A DNA stretch of 64,000 bases from Pomphorhynchus laevis. Its lineage: Eukaryota > Acanthocephala > Palaeacanthocephala > Echinorhynchida > Pomphorhynchidae. The first letter of the stretch is position 1, and every line of letters starts with the position of its first letter. Shown here in pieces: positions 10,365 to 22,593 of this stretch. Where the stretch lies: positions 248,001 through 312,000 of the forward strand of contig WNNJ02001187.1 in NCBI GenBank assembly GCA_012934845.2, given 5' to 3'. The position numbers were made by a program, and so were the translations under genes. The notes beneath the pieces were generated by a model. It was given only the letters and a program-made list of their open reading frames with translations, had not been told where the DNA came from and made no database searches.

Positions 10365-13300
10365 ATGTCACGAAGTCCTAGTTATTATCACCACGATCGT
10401 GATCGATTCGAAGATGGTTACAGACTGCACATCGCCGATCTTTCCATCGACAGTACGCAACGAGATATTGAAAGATGCTTTGAACGATTTGGACCTTTGA
10501 TTGAAGTATGGCATGCTCGCAGTTCATGCTTTTGCTTCGTGGTTTTTAAGCACTTCGAAGATGGTGAAAGAGCTCTTAAAGAAATGCATGGGCGGTATGT
10601 TTTGTTTAGATAATATTAGTTTCGAATTTTGACCCTGCAAACTACCACATCGACCCTTAAAACATTCATATTCATCGACCCTGGCAACATTCCTATTGAT
10701 TGAACATTAATATTTGTTTAACATTAATATTTAGATCAATAATAAATAAATATAAATGGAAACTGTTATTAAAGGATTAAAATTGTAAAATATAAAAATT
10801 GAATAATTAAATAATAAATAATTATAAATAATAAATCATTGCTATATAATATTTCATTAATTTATATGAAATTAAAATTTAAAGTTGAAGATCAGCAACT
10901 ATGTCTACGTATTTTATACAAATACACTAAAAATAATGCTAAATAAAAATTAAATAATAAATAATTAAATAAACAATTATTTAATAATTTAATATAATAC
11001 TTTACAGAAAAGCTTCAAATTATGCGAATAGTTCCGAATTTATCAATAAGATTAGTTTAGTGAAAGAAACGATTTACGTATATAATATTGTATACGTATT
11101 TAATAGAATTATCAAATTATTAATAAATAAAAATGTTATAAGATTTTTTATAACTTATATAAACTTAAAATTTAAAATTGAAATTAAAAATAAATATCAT
11201 TTTTATGAATTGACTAATAGATAACAAACTATGTATCAGAATAAGGATTAGAGGTCATCAGAAAGAATTGCTATGTAATCAGGTTTCGCCCCTTCCGCAA
11301 ACAACATATCAGCGGGGCCAAATTCACGCTAATCACGTGTTTCTTCTGAATAATTCAAAATAAATATTTTCACATTCTAATTATAAATAAAAAGCTCAAA
11401 ATGCAAGTCCTATAGCGGCCAAAGACGTTTCCATCCTCTATTTAAGGAACATCTGGTATGCGATCTGGTAAATAACATGCGATCTATCGGAATAAGGATT
11501 AAAAGTTATTAAACATTGGACATAAGAGGTTATTATCAAACATAAGAGGTTATCAGAGTAAACCGAGTCTACGTATTTAATATAATTATAAAGTAAACAA
11601 AACATAATATTGCTAAATCAAAATTTAATAATTAAATAATAAAATTAATAATTGTTTTTAGATTTTCTATAATTTAAATCAAATTTAAAATAAACGTCAT
11701 TTTTATGAATTGACTAATAAATAACAGACGTTGTATCAGAATAAGAATTAGAGGTCATCAGGAGGAACTGCTATGCTATCAGGTTTCGGACCCTAACTCC
11801 TCTACCCAACATAGCAGCGGGGCCAAATACATGCTAATGATGTATTTCATTATATTTTGTGCTTCGACAACCCCTAAAGCAGCGGTTATTAAATTTGATA
11901 AATAGCCTGCGGAGGATGAACAGCGACTACAACGGACCAGCTTTAGGCAACCTTCGCGATTTGCGGCCGCATAGGGATACGACGCTACCCATAATAGAAA
12001 GGAAACCGCTAAACCCTTAAATTACACTAATCGTACTGATTAACAACTGTAAAAGTAATAACAGTTTTATTATTGCTGTAATTTTTCCATCACATATTGT
12101 ATAGTGAAAATTAACTTAGATTTATTATAAAACTAAAAAATATTTTATTGATTTGAAATACAAAAATAGCATACAAAAATTGAATTTATTTCTAATATTT
12201 TAGCAAAAAAAATCTGTCATCATCAAGAATATTTAAATCTGTGAAATTAAATCAGCTAACTGAGTCTACGTATTTAATATAATTATAAAATAAACAAAAC
12301 ATAATAATGCTAAATCAAAATTTAATAATTAAATAATAAAATTAATAATTGTTTTTAGATTTTCTATAATTTAAATCAAGTTAAAATACAAAATTGAAAT
12401 TTTGAAATCAAATTATATATGATCTGAAATATTGATTTCAGAAAAAGTTAATTAAAATTTTAAATAAAAATCAATTCTTATGAATTAACTAATAAATAAC
12501 AGACGTTGTATCAGAATATGAATGCGGACTCTAACGAAGCTGAACAAATACCGAAGAAAATATGAAGATGTATCAGAATATGAATTAGAGTTCATCAGAA
12601 GGAACTGATTACCTAATGATGACTCTAATCATCTAAGTAAATCGATCAAATTAGTTTGGTGGAAATATATTAGTTGTATATTATATATATAATAATATAT
12701 ATATGTTAATTTAAATATGTTATATTTAAATTAACATATATTATATGTATATTATAATATGATATTATATGTATATAATGTATATTATCCATATAATGTT
12801 ACTATAGTGTTATTATAGTGTTATCCTTATATTGTTTAGTCAATTCAAAATACTAAAATATTTTTTAGGATTCGTTTATTTGATCGAGAATTCGTTTAGC
12901 TTTTTTAAAATTCTTTAGACATTCGAATTGACTAATTTGTTTTGGTCCTATTGTTCAACCTAGCTGTATATTTTATATTTTACTGACAAGTATATTCTAT
13001 TCTTAAAAGTTGTTTTTCTTAATTGCAGTAACTGCGAATCATTCTGTTTAGGAAATTGGGCAATAGCCGTATTCGAGTAACATGGGCTAAGCCTCGTGCT
13101 CGAAGTCGTCGAAAACGTTGGGATCCAAGTATGCGCTGCTACGTTTGCGGTGCTCGAGGTCACTTCAGCAGAGACTGTGATGGCGGCCGAGAACGACGAA
13201 GGTTTGTTGAACTAAATTCTCAGCTACAAGTGCTTGGCCGCTACAACAATGTTGGTGAATATATTTCGTAGGTTAAGAAAGATAGGAAATAAGACCACCA

Positions 13301-13971
13301 AGTATTGTTTGGTTTAATATGTTCTCTTATGGAAATGCTTAATTTTTGGTAATTGGGGCAATGGTTACTTGGTCCATCTCTATTTTGATGATAATCTGCA
13401 TATGATGTAATATGTGGTTTTTGAAATACCTTTGGTATTCCGCCGCGGATATGGAAAATGTACATATATTGAATTGTGGTTTTGGTTTTCGCTTTTTTGG
13501 TCTCTCGTTATTAGTTATATTGTTTGAACGCAAAACTCTTTCACTGGTCCTTGGAGACTGATGGTTGTAATGGTTCTTGTTTTGTGGTGTTGTGGTGGAG
13601 GTGTTGGTAAAACTACAAAATATGGATGATGCATGTTTTGAACATGTAAGCTTTTATTCATGTAGCTATTTTCTGTTTAGATTTCACTCAATTCTGCTTG
13701 TATTTTCCACACTTTTCACTTTCTAACTTTCAAGCATTCTATATATACAAATATTTAGATCGAGGTCGCGATCTTACAGAAGACGTTCACCCTATTACGA
13801 AGACGAAAGATACGATAGGTATTAGTATGTAACATCTTGGGCATGTATTTATTTTTGTTTTTTTTTGCAGACGATCGCCTTACGATAGGTAACGTTAATT
13901 GTTTTTTATTTTTTAGTAAATACTTTTCTGTCTTTATATTTAACAGGCGATCGCCATATGGTGTCCACTAA
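10365..13971 (+). CDS. SR-type splicing factor (RRM + CCHC knuckle + short RS tail)
   Basis: Five exons fit in phase: 10365-10594, 13052-13201, 13759-13818, 13871-13888 and 13947-13971 (483 nt, 160 residues). All introns are GT-AG. Residues 19-90 form an RRM with RNP2 (LHIADL) and an RNP1-like CFCFVVF; the FGPLIEVWHAR segment resembles SRSF3/SRSF7. Residues 105-125 hold a zinc knuckle (CYVCGARGHFSRDC). The tail is a short RS region ending RRSPYD-RRSPYGVH. SRSF7/x16-type proteins bind pre-mRNA and recruit the spliceosome, shuttling between nucleus and cytoplasm. Exon 4 is an 18-nt microexon whose skipping keeps the frame, so tail-length isoforms are likely. Intron 1 (2.5 kb) is full of Naiad relics. 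I infer SRSF7-like; an SR-related divergent protein is the alternative. Confidence 0.88.
11200..11370 (-). mobile_element. Naiad 3' UTR relic in SR-gene intron 1
   Basis: This carries the ATGAATTGACTAATAGATAA tail segment and a diverged copy of the structured Naiad 3' motif (about 11273-11345). The terminal hairpin here has an AAACACG-type arm rather than AAATACAT, with matching changes on the other side. No coding sequence. Confidence 0.7.
11480..11870 (-). mobile_element. Second Naiad 3' UTR relic in intron 1
   Basis: The TCTACGTATTTAATATAATT end, the AT-rich spacer, ACAGACGTTGTATCAGAATA and a well-preserved structured motif (about 11755-11845, with CAGCGGGGCC) are present in the order seen at the coding Naiad copies. 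The stretch 11871-12060 is locally GC-richer and matches nothing I recognise. Confidence 0.75.
12235..12620 (-). mobile_element. Third, partial Naiad 3' relic in intron 1
   Basis: It begins with the terminal ATCAGCTAACTGAGTCTACG, runs through the AT-rich UTR to ACAGACGTTGTATCAGAATA and ends in a degraded fragment before the structured motif. From 12621 to 13051 is low-complexity AT-rich intron. Confidence 0.65.
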
Positions 13972-14062
13972 ATGTTTGATGAATGAACAAAAATACAAAC
14001 AAGGATGTTATTATAAACACGCTGCATTATCTAATTGATGATGTTTTAAAAATCTGTTTTGC

Positions 14063-14068
14063 AATAAA
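14063..14068 (+). promoter_or_regulatory. Polyadenylation signal of the SR gene
   Basis: AATAAA lies 92 bp after the SR-gene stop codon, in a T-rich context suitable for 3' end formation. No closer hexamer is present. Confidence 0.55.
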
Positions 14069-14210
14069 ATGTTCATTTAAGTATTTGAAAATATATTTAT
14101 TCTAATTGTAAATCAACTTAGTTCTCGTGTAGAACTAAGTTGAACTAATTATTGTTTTTCCTTATATTTTATTGTTGTTGCTTTGCCAAGAAACACAAAA
14201 TTTAAAGATT

Positions 14211-14339
14211 TTTTCGAAAACTTTAAAAGTTTTCGAAAAAAAAACTTTTTTTTTCGAAGGCAGGGCATTCGATTGCTTCTCGGTTTTTTGTAAACTCTGG
14301 AAACGACCTCAGAGTTCACGATAAGCTTTCGTGAACTCT
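14211..14339. repeat. Two strong inverted repeats downstream of the SR gene
   Basis: 14211-14224 and 14226-14239 are perfect 14-bp arms around one base. 14311-14321 and 14329-14339 are perfect 11-bp arms with a 7-nt loop. The surrounding sequence (13972-14870) is otherwise noncoding AT-rich DNA. Confidence 0.7.
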
Positions 14340-14871
14340 AAGGTTTTTATTTAAATTAAAAAAAATATTTTTTATCATAGAGCTATTTGGATTATCGTAT
14401 TTACCCAACGCGATTGTGAACACCTAAAAACAAGGTTTATTCGTGAAACGTAACAATAAACTCGTGTTAAAAATTTACAACAAATTAACAATTTAAATAA
14501 GCAACGTGTCTTCAAAATTTTTAATTTTAGCAGTCTTTCAGAGGCTGAGAAACCCATTGGAATTAATTTTTACCTCAATGTAATGTTATGTGAGCAAACT
14601 GTAGACGACAAACTGATGTAAAAATGACTGCACAGGTATATCAACTTAAAATTTTGTTGATTTAAAATTAACAAACAAACTGTATATGACTAGTTTAAAA
14701 ATTACAATTAATTTCAAAAATATGTAGGTTTTCAAATGAAAGGTTACACTATATCTTATCAACGCTGATTGCATCTATGATCTGAGGCACATCTGACATT
14801 ACATAATTTACAGAAAATTCTCAAACTAATAATTTGGTATTTCTTGTTTAAAAACAAATCAGATCAAGTAA

Positions 14872-14903
14872 CTGAGACTTTTAAAAATTTTTAAAAGTCT
14901 CAG
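14872..14903. repeat. Perfect 32-bp palindrome built on a Naiad terminus
   Basis: The two 16-bp halves are exact reverse complements with no spacer. The left half begins AACTGAGACT, the terminal sequence of Naiad 3' ends, so it may be a junction of two opposed Naiad ends. From 14904 to 15100 only AT-rich sequence is seen. Confidence 0.7.
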
Positions 14904-15100
14904 TCATAATTTTAAAATAAAAAATTTTATTTAAAAATTTATAATTTTTAAATACAAAATTATGATAAATAAAAATAATGATAAATAGAATAATAAATAA
15001 AATAATAACAATTTTAATTCTATAATTTAAAATAAATATTTTAAATATAATTATAATATTATAATTTAAAACTAAAATAAAAGTGAATTTTTATGAATTG

Positions 15101-15480
15101 ACTACGTATTCAATTTACTTTATTCTTGTTAATATTTTAAAACATCAACCATCAAATCTGCTAACTGAGTATTTAATATAATTATAAAATAATAATTAGA
15201 AAGTAAAAAGTAATAATTAAATATTAAAATTAATAATTATTTTTAGATTTTCTATAATTTAAATCAAGTTAAAATAAAAAATTGAAATTTAAAATAAAAT
15301 TCATTTTTATGAATTGACTAATAAATAACAGACGTTGTATCAGAATAAGAATTAGAGGTCATCAGGAGGAACTGCTATGCTATCGTAATTTCCTATCTAT
15401 GCTATGTTTCGGTCTTTATTCCACGACCTAACAGCAGAGACGCCAAACACGTTCTAATTACGTGTTTTCTCTGGTGAAAT
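15101..15480 (-). mobile_element. Naiad copy N1, 3' UTR
   Basis: This holds the AT-rich 3' UTR and a diverged structured motif (about 15365-15470). The hairpin arm is AAACACGT/ACGTGTTT instead of AAATACAT/ATGTATTT, a paired change supporting a real RNA stem. It directly follows the coding part of N1. Confidence 0.75.
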
Positions 15481-18295
15481 TTGAATAATATTCTAATAAT
15501 ATATAATATATAATTATATATTATTTATTATCCATAAATGTTTTCCGCTATTGATTTAAAATATATTTTTAAAATATTTTAATATATGTGTGGATATGAT
15601 ATTTTATAGTTTAAAATATTTTATTCTTTATATTATTGTGTTGATTTATATATTTTACTATTTTCTGTTTGATGTTATTTTTATAGTAACCTAGTTTAAA
15701 ATATGTATCTATTAAATTATTTAAATGATTTTGAAGAAAGCCAATATCATTACATATTGTTGCAATTCTTAAAATTTCATTATTTAATGTATTATATTTT
15801 ATATTATATGGTATGCATGAATGCTCATGCAAAAATATGTTTCTTGTAAATTTAAATATGTCATCTTTACGATATAAATTAATAGTAGTTTTAGTGAATG
15901 TTAATTTAATGTTCATATCTAGATATACACCTTCTTTATCATTAATATTCGTTTTTTAAGAATAAGGCTTTCTGGGTAAATGTGTTCACTAATTGAATAA
16001 AAATTATTAGAATTAAATACACATATATCATCAATGTATCGAAACATATATTTCATATATTTATATTATTTAGATTTAGTTTTTACACAGTTATGAACAA
16101 ATTCATATTCTATAAAGCTTAAAAACAAGTCAGCTATAATTGGAGCTACTATTACCACCCATTGGAACACCTTTTACTTGTCTAAATATAGATATCTCTA
16201 CTTTTAAATAATTTTGATTTATCAAAATAGTCAAGAATTCCATTAATTTAATTTTATCCATATATTTATATTTACTTGATGGTTTAATTTTTGTTAGATA
16301 GGCGTTATAGTTATTATAACATATATATGTATATCTTTTTCCGAATATAAGGTTAATTAATTTTACTAACGCTTCTTTAATATCTACTAACATCTAGATT
16401 TGTATAAAGCGTACTAAAATCGTATGTATTTGTATTTTGAAAATTTATTCATTTTGTCTGTTCTAAAAATTCTGTTGTAGAATTAATACTGAAATAGTGT
16501 TTTATACCAGTATTAATTTCGATTACCTTGCAATATTTTTTAAAATGTGCTTTAATTACTTTAAGTATTTTATTCATATAAACAGAAAGTGGTTTTAATG
16601 TACATTTAAACGCACTACATATGAACCTAGGTTTTATTGGATTTTTATGTAATTTTGGATTCCAATATAATATAGGTATAGTTTTATTATCTAATTCAAC
16701 CTTTATACCCTTTTTATCCATTATAGAACAGTGACTTGTAATAATTGTTTCTAAACTCAACTCACTACGTTCATATGCTGGATTTACATTTAAATCATTA
16801 GAATTAACCTCTTTCATTAGTATATCATAATAAAGTTTTTTGCATATGAAGACAAAGTTATTACTAGCTTTATCAATAGTTGTTATTATATAGTTATCCT
16901 TTAATTTAGTAAGTTCTTTATACATATCTTTATTAATTTTATCTTTCCTTTTATAATTGTTTGTTATTTTCATTTTATTTTTAATTTTATCAAATATATA
17001 ATCTTTCCAAATTTTTATCTTAGATATATTCGAGCTTTCACTATTAATCAGCTTACTAAAGTAATCATTTAAGTTATTATATAACGAATTGTAAATTTTA
17101 TTTTTGTCGTTGTTATTTAATCTATATTTATACCCTTTTGATAGCAGCTTTCTCAATTCACAATTTTCAATTAATTCTAGATTATGGGTACATATATGTT
17201 CATTTATTTTATCAAAACCAAGACTTTTACAATTGCATTCTGTTTCCATTATGTTTCTAATATTATCGTTACATATTGATTTTAATTCTTTATTATAATT
17301 AAAAAATTTTCTTCCCAATGGTGGTAGGAGTTTATACCTTATTTTAGGAATATATTTACTTAAATCTGACCCTATTATTTCTTTACTTTTAGAATTATTT
17401 AAAAGTCCGGCTATATTTATATTATCTATACATTTATTAATGAAGGTTATGGTTAATGTATATTTTCTATTGTTATTATTAACATTTATTGTACGATTAT
17501 AGTATTTTGTATTACAATAACTGTCTATTACACAACTTAGCCTATCATAGTCGTTAATTAATTTTTGATTTATTGAACATATGATATCTTTAGAAAAACT
17601 TCTTATATTTACATAAAGATCTTTTAGCTTATTATCACTTAAGAGTTGTTTTAATATTTCTGATTGTTCATTTATATACATATCGTTTTTAATATTTTTA
17701 ACTCTATTTTTCCTATTCCTTTTATCACCATGAATTCTTGGTTTGCGTTTAACCGGATTATTATAATATAGTTGTTTATTATGTATTATACTACCTCTGC
17801 AAATTCCTTGTACCACGTCATTCAATCCTAATGGGTACATGGAATTAAGCGTTTTAATCCAAAAATCTTCTTTTTCTAATAGTTTTTGATTTAATATTGA
17901 AATGTTTTCTTCGATAATATGTTCTAAAATAAATAATTTACAGTTTTTAATATCATGTCCTATTAATCTCATATGTTTATGAAATATAGTTTGACTATTA
18001 TGCTGTATATTATATATGTGTTGCCTAAACCTAGTTTTTAACATTTGATGTTTTTCCTATATATTGTAATCCACATGTACATTGTATAAGATACACTACA
18101 CCTGCGGTATTGCAGTTACAATTATTAATATTTAATGAAAAACATTTGTTTGTCGTATTACTTACGATACAATTATTATTTATAACATCACAAACTATAC
18201 AATTTTTTCTGTTACATCTAAAAGATCTAAAATTAAAATCATTAGTACTTACGTATTTTTCAATCTGGTTAGGTACATGTAACTTTTAAGTCATA
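15481..18295 (-). pseudogene. Naiad-type Penelope-like element N1 (GIY-YIG + reverse transcriptase), broken
   Basis: Read on the minus strand from 18295: a Cys-rich zinc-binding segment (CNRKNCIVCD, then NCNC), a GIY-YIG nuclease (GVVYLIQC and LQYIGKT at about 18120-18070, ending in FWIKTLNSMYPLGLND), a long linker, then a Penelope-type reverse transcriptase (IDKASNNFVF, IPILYWNPKLHKNP, KGVPMGG, RYIDDICVF) and a basic C-terminus (about 15620). The endonuclease precedes the RT, the permuted order known for the Naiad/Chlamys clade of Penelope-like elements. Nearly complete, but broken in a few places. No LTR- or capsid-type parts. Confidence 0.85.
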
Positions 18296-18299
18296 ATCT

Positions 18300-18700
18300 C
18301 AGACTAAACTTACAACGGACCATATAGCAGCATCTGACAGAGAGCTGCCCAGCTTAAAGCGGTTGTGGAGGAACTGCTATGCTATTAGGTTTCGACCCCT
18401 ATTCTTCTATCTATTTTGCAGCGGGGCAAAATATTTGCTAAAGACGTATTTCCTTCTTTGGAATTTGATTATTTAGTGTACCTTTTTCTAATACAAAATA
18501 TATTATTTATTATCCATAAAACGTTTTCGCTAATAGTTTTTAATTTATTTATAATATTATTGTGTTCATTTATATATTTTACTATTTTCTGTTATGGTAT
18601 TTTTATAGTAACCTAGTTTAAAATATGTATCTATTAAATTATTTAAATGATTTTGAAGAAGGCCAATATCGTTACAAATTGTTACAATTCTTAACTCCGT
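18300..18700 (-). mobile_element. Naiad fragment N2 (3' UTR + end of ORF)
   Basis: The structured 3' motif (about 18368-18465) is joined to the last 40 or so codons of the Naiad ORF (about 18560-18700), then cut off. The segment 18300-18350 shares TACAACGGACCA with the unexplained stretch near 11930. Confidence 0.7.
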
Positions 18701-18779
18701 CCTCCGTTCACAAATCTTCGAGAGGAAGATTTAACTCCCTCTCGACCTCCTCTGCGCTTCCTCCTATATCACGTCATAA

Positions 18780-19635
18780 CAAACGTTTTATCAGAATAGG
18801 GAATAGAGTTCATCGAGAGGAACTGCTATGCTATCAGGTTTCGGCCCCTAACTCCTCTCGTTAGCATAGCAGCGGGGCCAAATACATGCTAATGATGTAT
18901 TTCCTCTGAAATTACTATCTAGTATCTTATTCTAATACAAAGTATATTATTTATTATCCATCCATAAAAATTTGCCACTTAAGAGTTTAAATTTATTCTT
19001 TATATTATTGTGTTGATTTATATATTTTACTATTTTCTGCTTGATGTTATTTTTATAGTAACCTAGTTTAAAATATGTATCTATTAAATTATTTAAATGA
19101 TTTTTAAGAAAGCCAATATAATTACATATAGTTGCAAATCTTAAAATTTCATTATTTAATGTATTATATTTTATATTATATGGTATGCATGAATGCTCAT
19201 GCAAAAATATGTTTCTTGTAAATTTAAATATGTCATCTTTACGATATAAATTAATAGTAGTTTTAGTTAATGTTAATTTAATGTTCATATCTAGATATAC
19301 ACCTTTATCATTAATATTGGTTTTGTTAAGAATAAGGCTTTCTGGATAAATTTGTTCACTAATTGAATAAAAATTATTAGAATTAAATACACATATATCA
19401 TCAATGTATCGAAACATATATTTCATATATTTATATTGTTTAGATTTAGTTTTTACACAGTTATGAACAGATTTATATTCTATAAAGCTTAAAAGCAATT
19501 CAGCTTTAATTGGGCTACTATTACCACCCATTGGAACACCTTTTACTTGTCTAAATATAGGTTTCCCTACTTTTAAATAATTTTGATTTATCAAAATATT
19601 TAAGGATTCTAATAATTCGATTTTAATAATTCGAT
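18780..19635 (-). mobile_element. Naiad fragment N3 (RT C-terminal half)
   Basis: A structured 3' motif (about 18818-18905) is followed on the minus strand by an open 241-codon frame (19672-18947) covering the RT from the KGVPMGG motif through RYIDDICVF to the C-terminal FLWMDNK. 5'-truncated. Confidence 0.8.
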
Positions 19636-19895
19636 AATATAAAAATGTTTCTTGTAAATTTAAATACGTCATCTTTACGATATAAATTAAAAGTAGTTTT
19701 AATTAATGTTAATTTAATGCTCATATCAAGATATATACCTTCTTTATCATTAATATTGGTTTTATTAAGAATGAGGCTACTTGGATAAATTTGTTCGCTT
19801 ATTGAATATAAATTGTTAGAGTTAAATACACATATATTATCAATGATTATATTGTTTAATGATTTTGAAGAAAGTCAATATCCTTACAAGGAGCT
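19636..19895 (-). mobile_element. Naiad fragment N4
   Basis: This repeats the Naiad region encoding the segments after the YIDD motif (NNFYSI-type and KDDIFKF-type codons) and sits head-to-tail against N3. It suggests a tandem or nested Naiad insertion. Confidence 0.6.
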
Positions 19896-19899
19896 TAAG

Positions 19900-21720
19900 A
19901 AACCTTAGTATTTGCTCTTGGAAATGTTCTCTAGAAAAGCAGACTAGTTCCGAGATTGCCTATGTACTCCAGATGCGCACCTGAGCTTTCTCACTTGATG
20001 ACAGATGATAGGTTTGTTTTACGATCTATCTAGCTTTCTTTAGTACACTTGAATTTAATCAAGTCGGGTCCGGTCGACGATTTAATCGTAATGGTACAAC
20101 CCAGGTATATTACTCGATGTGCAAAGATGGGGAGTGCTGATTGTTCAATATGGAAGAGAGGTCTGATATTGCTAGTCTCTTTAGTTTCTGGAGCTGGGCC
20201 ACTATTAGATACAACAATCTGCGATTTAAGGAAGTTGAGAATAGGATTGGACGTGGTTAACTGATCTTTTAATCGTAAAAAGAAGCGACTGATATTCGAG
20301 ACTACATCTATAAACATGCGTCCAGAAAACAGGGATGTTGTATCATCAGCGTATACCACTAGGTGTTGATCGCGTTTAAATACCTTAAAGAGTAAGATAT
20401 AGCATCAGGATATAATATAGGAGAAAGTGTGGAACCTTGAAGCACACTTGTAATAGAGTAGAACTGTAAAGCATCAGGGTCGTCTTTATAAAAGAATTGC
20501 TTTGTGTACATCAGTTCTCCATCATGTTAACAATTCTCGCAGGCAAACTGATGAACCTAAGAGAAGAGATAGCAAAGGGAATGTAAATGCCGTCAAATGC
20601 AGCGGAATAATTAAGGAAAACAGCTACAAAGAGCTAATAACTGTTGTCTCGACAGAACCGGTGCACCTCACTAAATGTCGAATGGACCAAGCGACTATTA
20701 ACAAACCCATGAAAATTTATGAGATTAAGTTACGCCAACTTAAATTGTCGCGGATTCTACGCACAAGCTCTTTTTCGTATATAGAGATTAGAAAATGTTG
20801 TATCGAAATAGGTCGAAAATCTTTAGGACGGATGAATGCGACAGGAGAAATGTCCTTGAAATATGATGGTTTATCCGCAGGAACAATAGACGAGGATGGA
20901 TCTGAATGCGAAAGCATCATGGTCGAGACGTGCTTGTGGAGATAAGGAGTTGGAAGAAGTGATATTAGTGACGATGACGCAACGATCGCGAGAAGGAAAG
21001 CGCTTCCGTAAAGAAGGACGACTAACGTGAGTGGGTGATATCACGATATAAGAGCTGGCAGTTGATGATTTTGAGGGATTTGGTTTGACGACGGGATACA
21101 TAGAAGATAATGATAATAAAGTGGGTGACAAGCGATGCGAAGAAAGGTTAGGAGTGGAAGGATCGTGGCGTTTGGTGGATGTGATTTTGATGGATGGATG
21201 CAAGTTATGTAGAAACGAGACGGAAAGGACGGGACGGGGGTGTCGGGGAGTAAAGATGACATGGAATGGGAAGTGTATATGGAGGCAGGGTCGGTGGGTG
21301 GAGAAAGGACATTAGAAACGACGGGGGCATTTTGAGTTGACGTGTTGGATGTTGATATGTGCTTATTGGAAAGATTGCGTATTAGTTTGTTGGAGACTAT
21401 ATCTGTCTTAAAATTCTCTATTTCACTCTTCATCGAATTTATCATCTCAGCAGAACAGTAGGCACAGTAGAATTCGTTGTCCTGAAAGCAAAATGCCTGG
21501 GATTCTGAAGTCCAAATACTTACCCACGTGTGACAGTCATTGTTTGAGCAAAGGACTTGTTCAGATTCATTGGAAACATCTCTAACATCAGTGTTGGATG
21601 CGACATGGTTGGAAACTTGAGACTTTTGTTTTTTCCGATCAATTTGTATATGGTCGTTTGATTCGTGAACGTCGGTCGTAAATCAGTCCGTCCCGTATCG
21701 GTTTCTTGTTGCTCAGTGCT
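19900..21720 (-). mobile_element. CR1-like LINE B, internally deleted
   Basis: On the minus strand, ORF1 sequence (about 21720-20890) has a Cys/His cluster (VLCSNNDCHTW ... FYCAYCSA), a Ser/Pro-rich middle and an RRM-like RDRCVIVTNI segment. It joins directly to the reverse transcriptase: DFRPISI (about 20830), LQGSTLSPILY (about 20440) and YADDTTSLF (about 20350). The whole endonuclease is missing between them. Several frame breaks. ORF1 aligns with that of LINEs X and Y, so it is a relative in the same group. Confidence 0.7.
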
Positions 21721-22101
21721 TTGATTGTATATATTATTGTATGTATTTTAGATTGTAGTAGTTGTTTTATTAAGATAGTTTAAATTAATTAGGATTGATC
21801 TGGAATGTATTTATTTAGGTATCAAATATTCTTAAGGTTATTCGTTATCTTAACTGTAGCCTGGATGGGCTTGTACACGATCGAGGTAAAAGTCATTAAG
21901 TTCTTTGTAGCAAACTTAATGTACTCCTGTGCTATGTCAGCGTTAATGAAGTTGATCCAGTATGAGTTACTTACACTTTGTGCTGAGTTTACAAGTATTC
22001 TGTTTGAGGGTAAACTTTTGATGAAACTCCTCAGAATCTGTACGCCGTATTTATTTGGTTTTTGAAAAATAATATGTTAAACCATAATTTGATTAACTAA
22101 T

Positions 22102-22593
22102 ATGCTAACATGTAACTTAAATTATTGCGAGATGAAACTTATGGAAAACAAAAGAAATAAGCAAATCGACCACCGCTTAGCCTATCTTGGATCAGCAGTA
22201 CAATATTTGTTGACAATTTCTGATTTTAAAAGCGCATTTCATTTCGGGCTAAATGCAGCTGAGATGATGCCATCAGTAAGTGCAGATGCTAGTGTAGTGG
22301 TATGTCCGCGATGCGGATGGCAGCGTAATGCTAAAATTTCAAACCAAGACAATTTCCAATACCGGCAAATCAAAGTCATTAGAAAGAAACGAAATCGGAA
22401 ATACTTGTCGCTTAAGTGTTCCCAATGCGAATACGTGGTAAAATTCAGCTTCTCAGGGATGCAGTCGAGGTATTCTGTCTCAGTAAATCAAATGCGAACA
22501 TCCCGTGAACATCCAAAATCGCTCAATACGAATATCTTGATGAAACGTTTGTCACAACAAAATATGTTAGAAAATTTTTTGTCTGGTTTGTAG
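22102..22593 (+). CDS. Zinc-ribbon protein of the C18orf21 / Rpp21 type
   Basis: This is an uninterrupted 163-codon frame. Residues 25-60 form a helical segment (HRLAYLGSAVQYLL...FHFGLNAAEMM). A four-cysteine zinc ribbon follows, CPRC near residue 69 and CSQC near 105, with a basic linker between. The protein ends in a short conserved-looking LSQQNMLENFLSGL. The architecture (N-terminal helices, CxxC-CxxC ribbon) matches the RNase P/MRP protein Rpp21/Snm1 superfamily, and the FLS-L ending resembles human C18orf21, a relative of Rpp21. It would then act in rRNA/tRNA precursor processing. No intron is apparent; 22132 or 22141 are alternative starts. It is surrounded by retroelements, so a retrocopy is possible, but the open frame argues for a working gene. 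Confidence 0.55.
   Translation: MLTCNLNYCEMKLMENKRNKQIDHRLAYLGSAVQYLLTISDFKSAFHFGLNAAEMMPSVSADASVVVCPRCGWQRNAKISNQDNFQYRQIKVIRKKRNRKYLSLKCSQCEYVVKFSFSGMQSRYSVSVNQMRTSREHPKSLNTNILMKRLSQQNMLENFLSGL

Noticed and set aside
21805-22065. 86-codon hydrophobic frame upstream of the zinc-ribbon gene
   Set aside because: Leu/Ile-rich AT-driven composition, no splice or start context, no family resemblance; probably chance.
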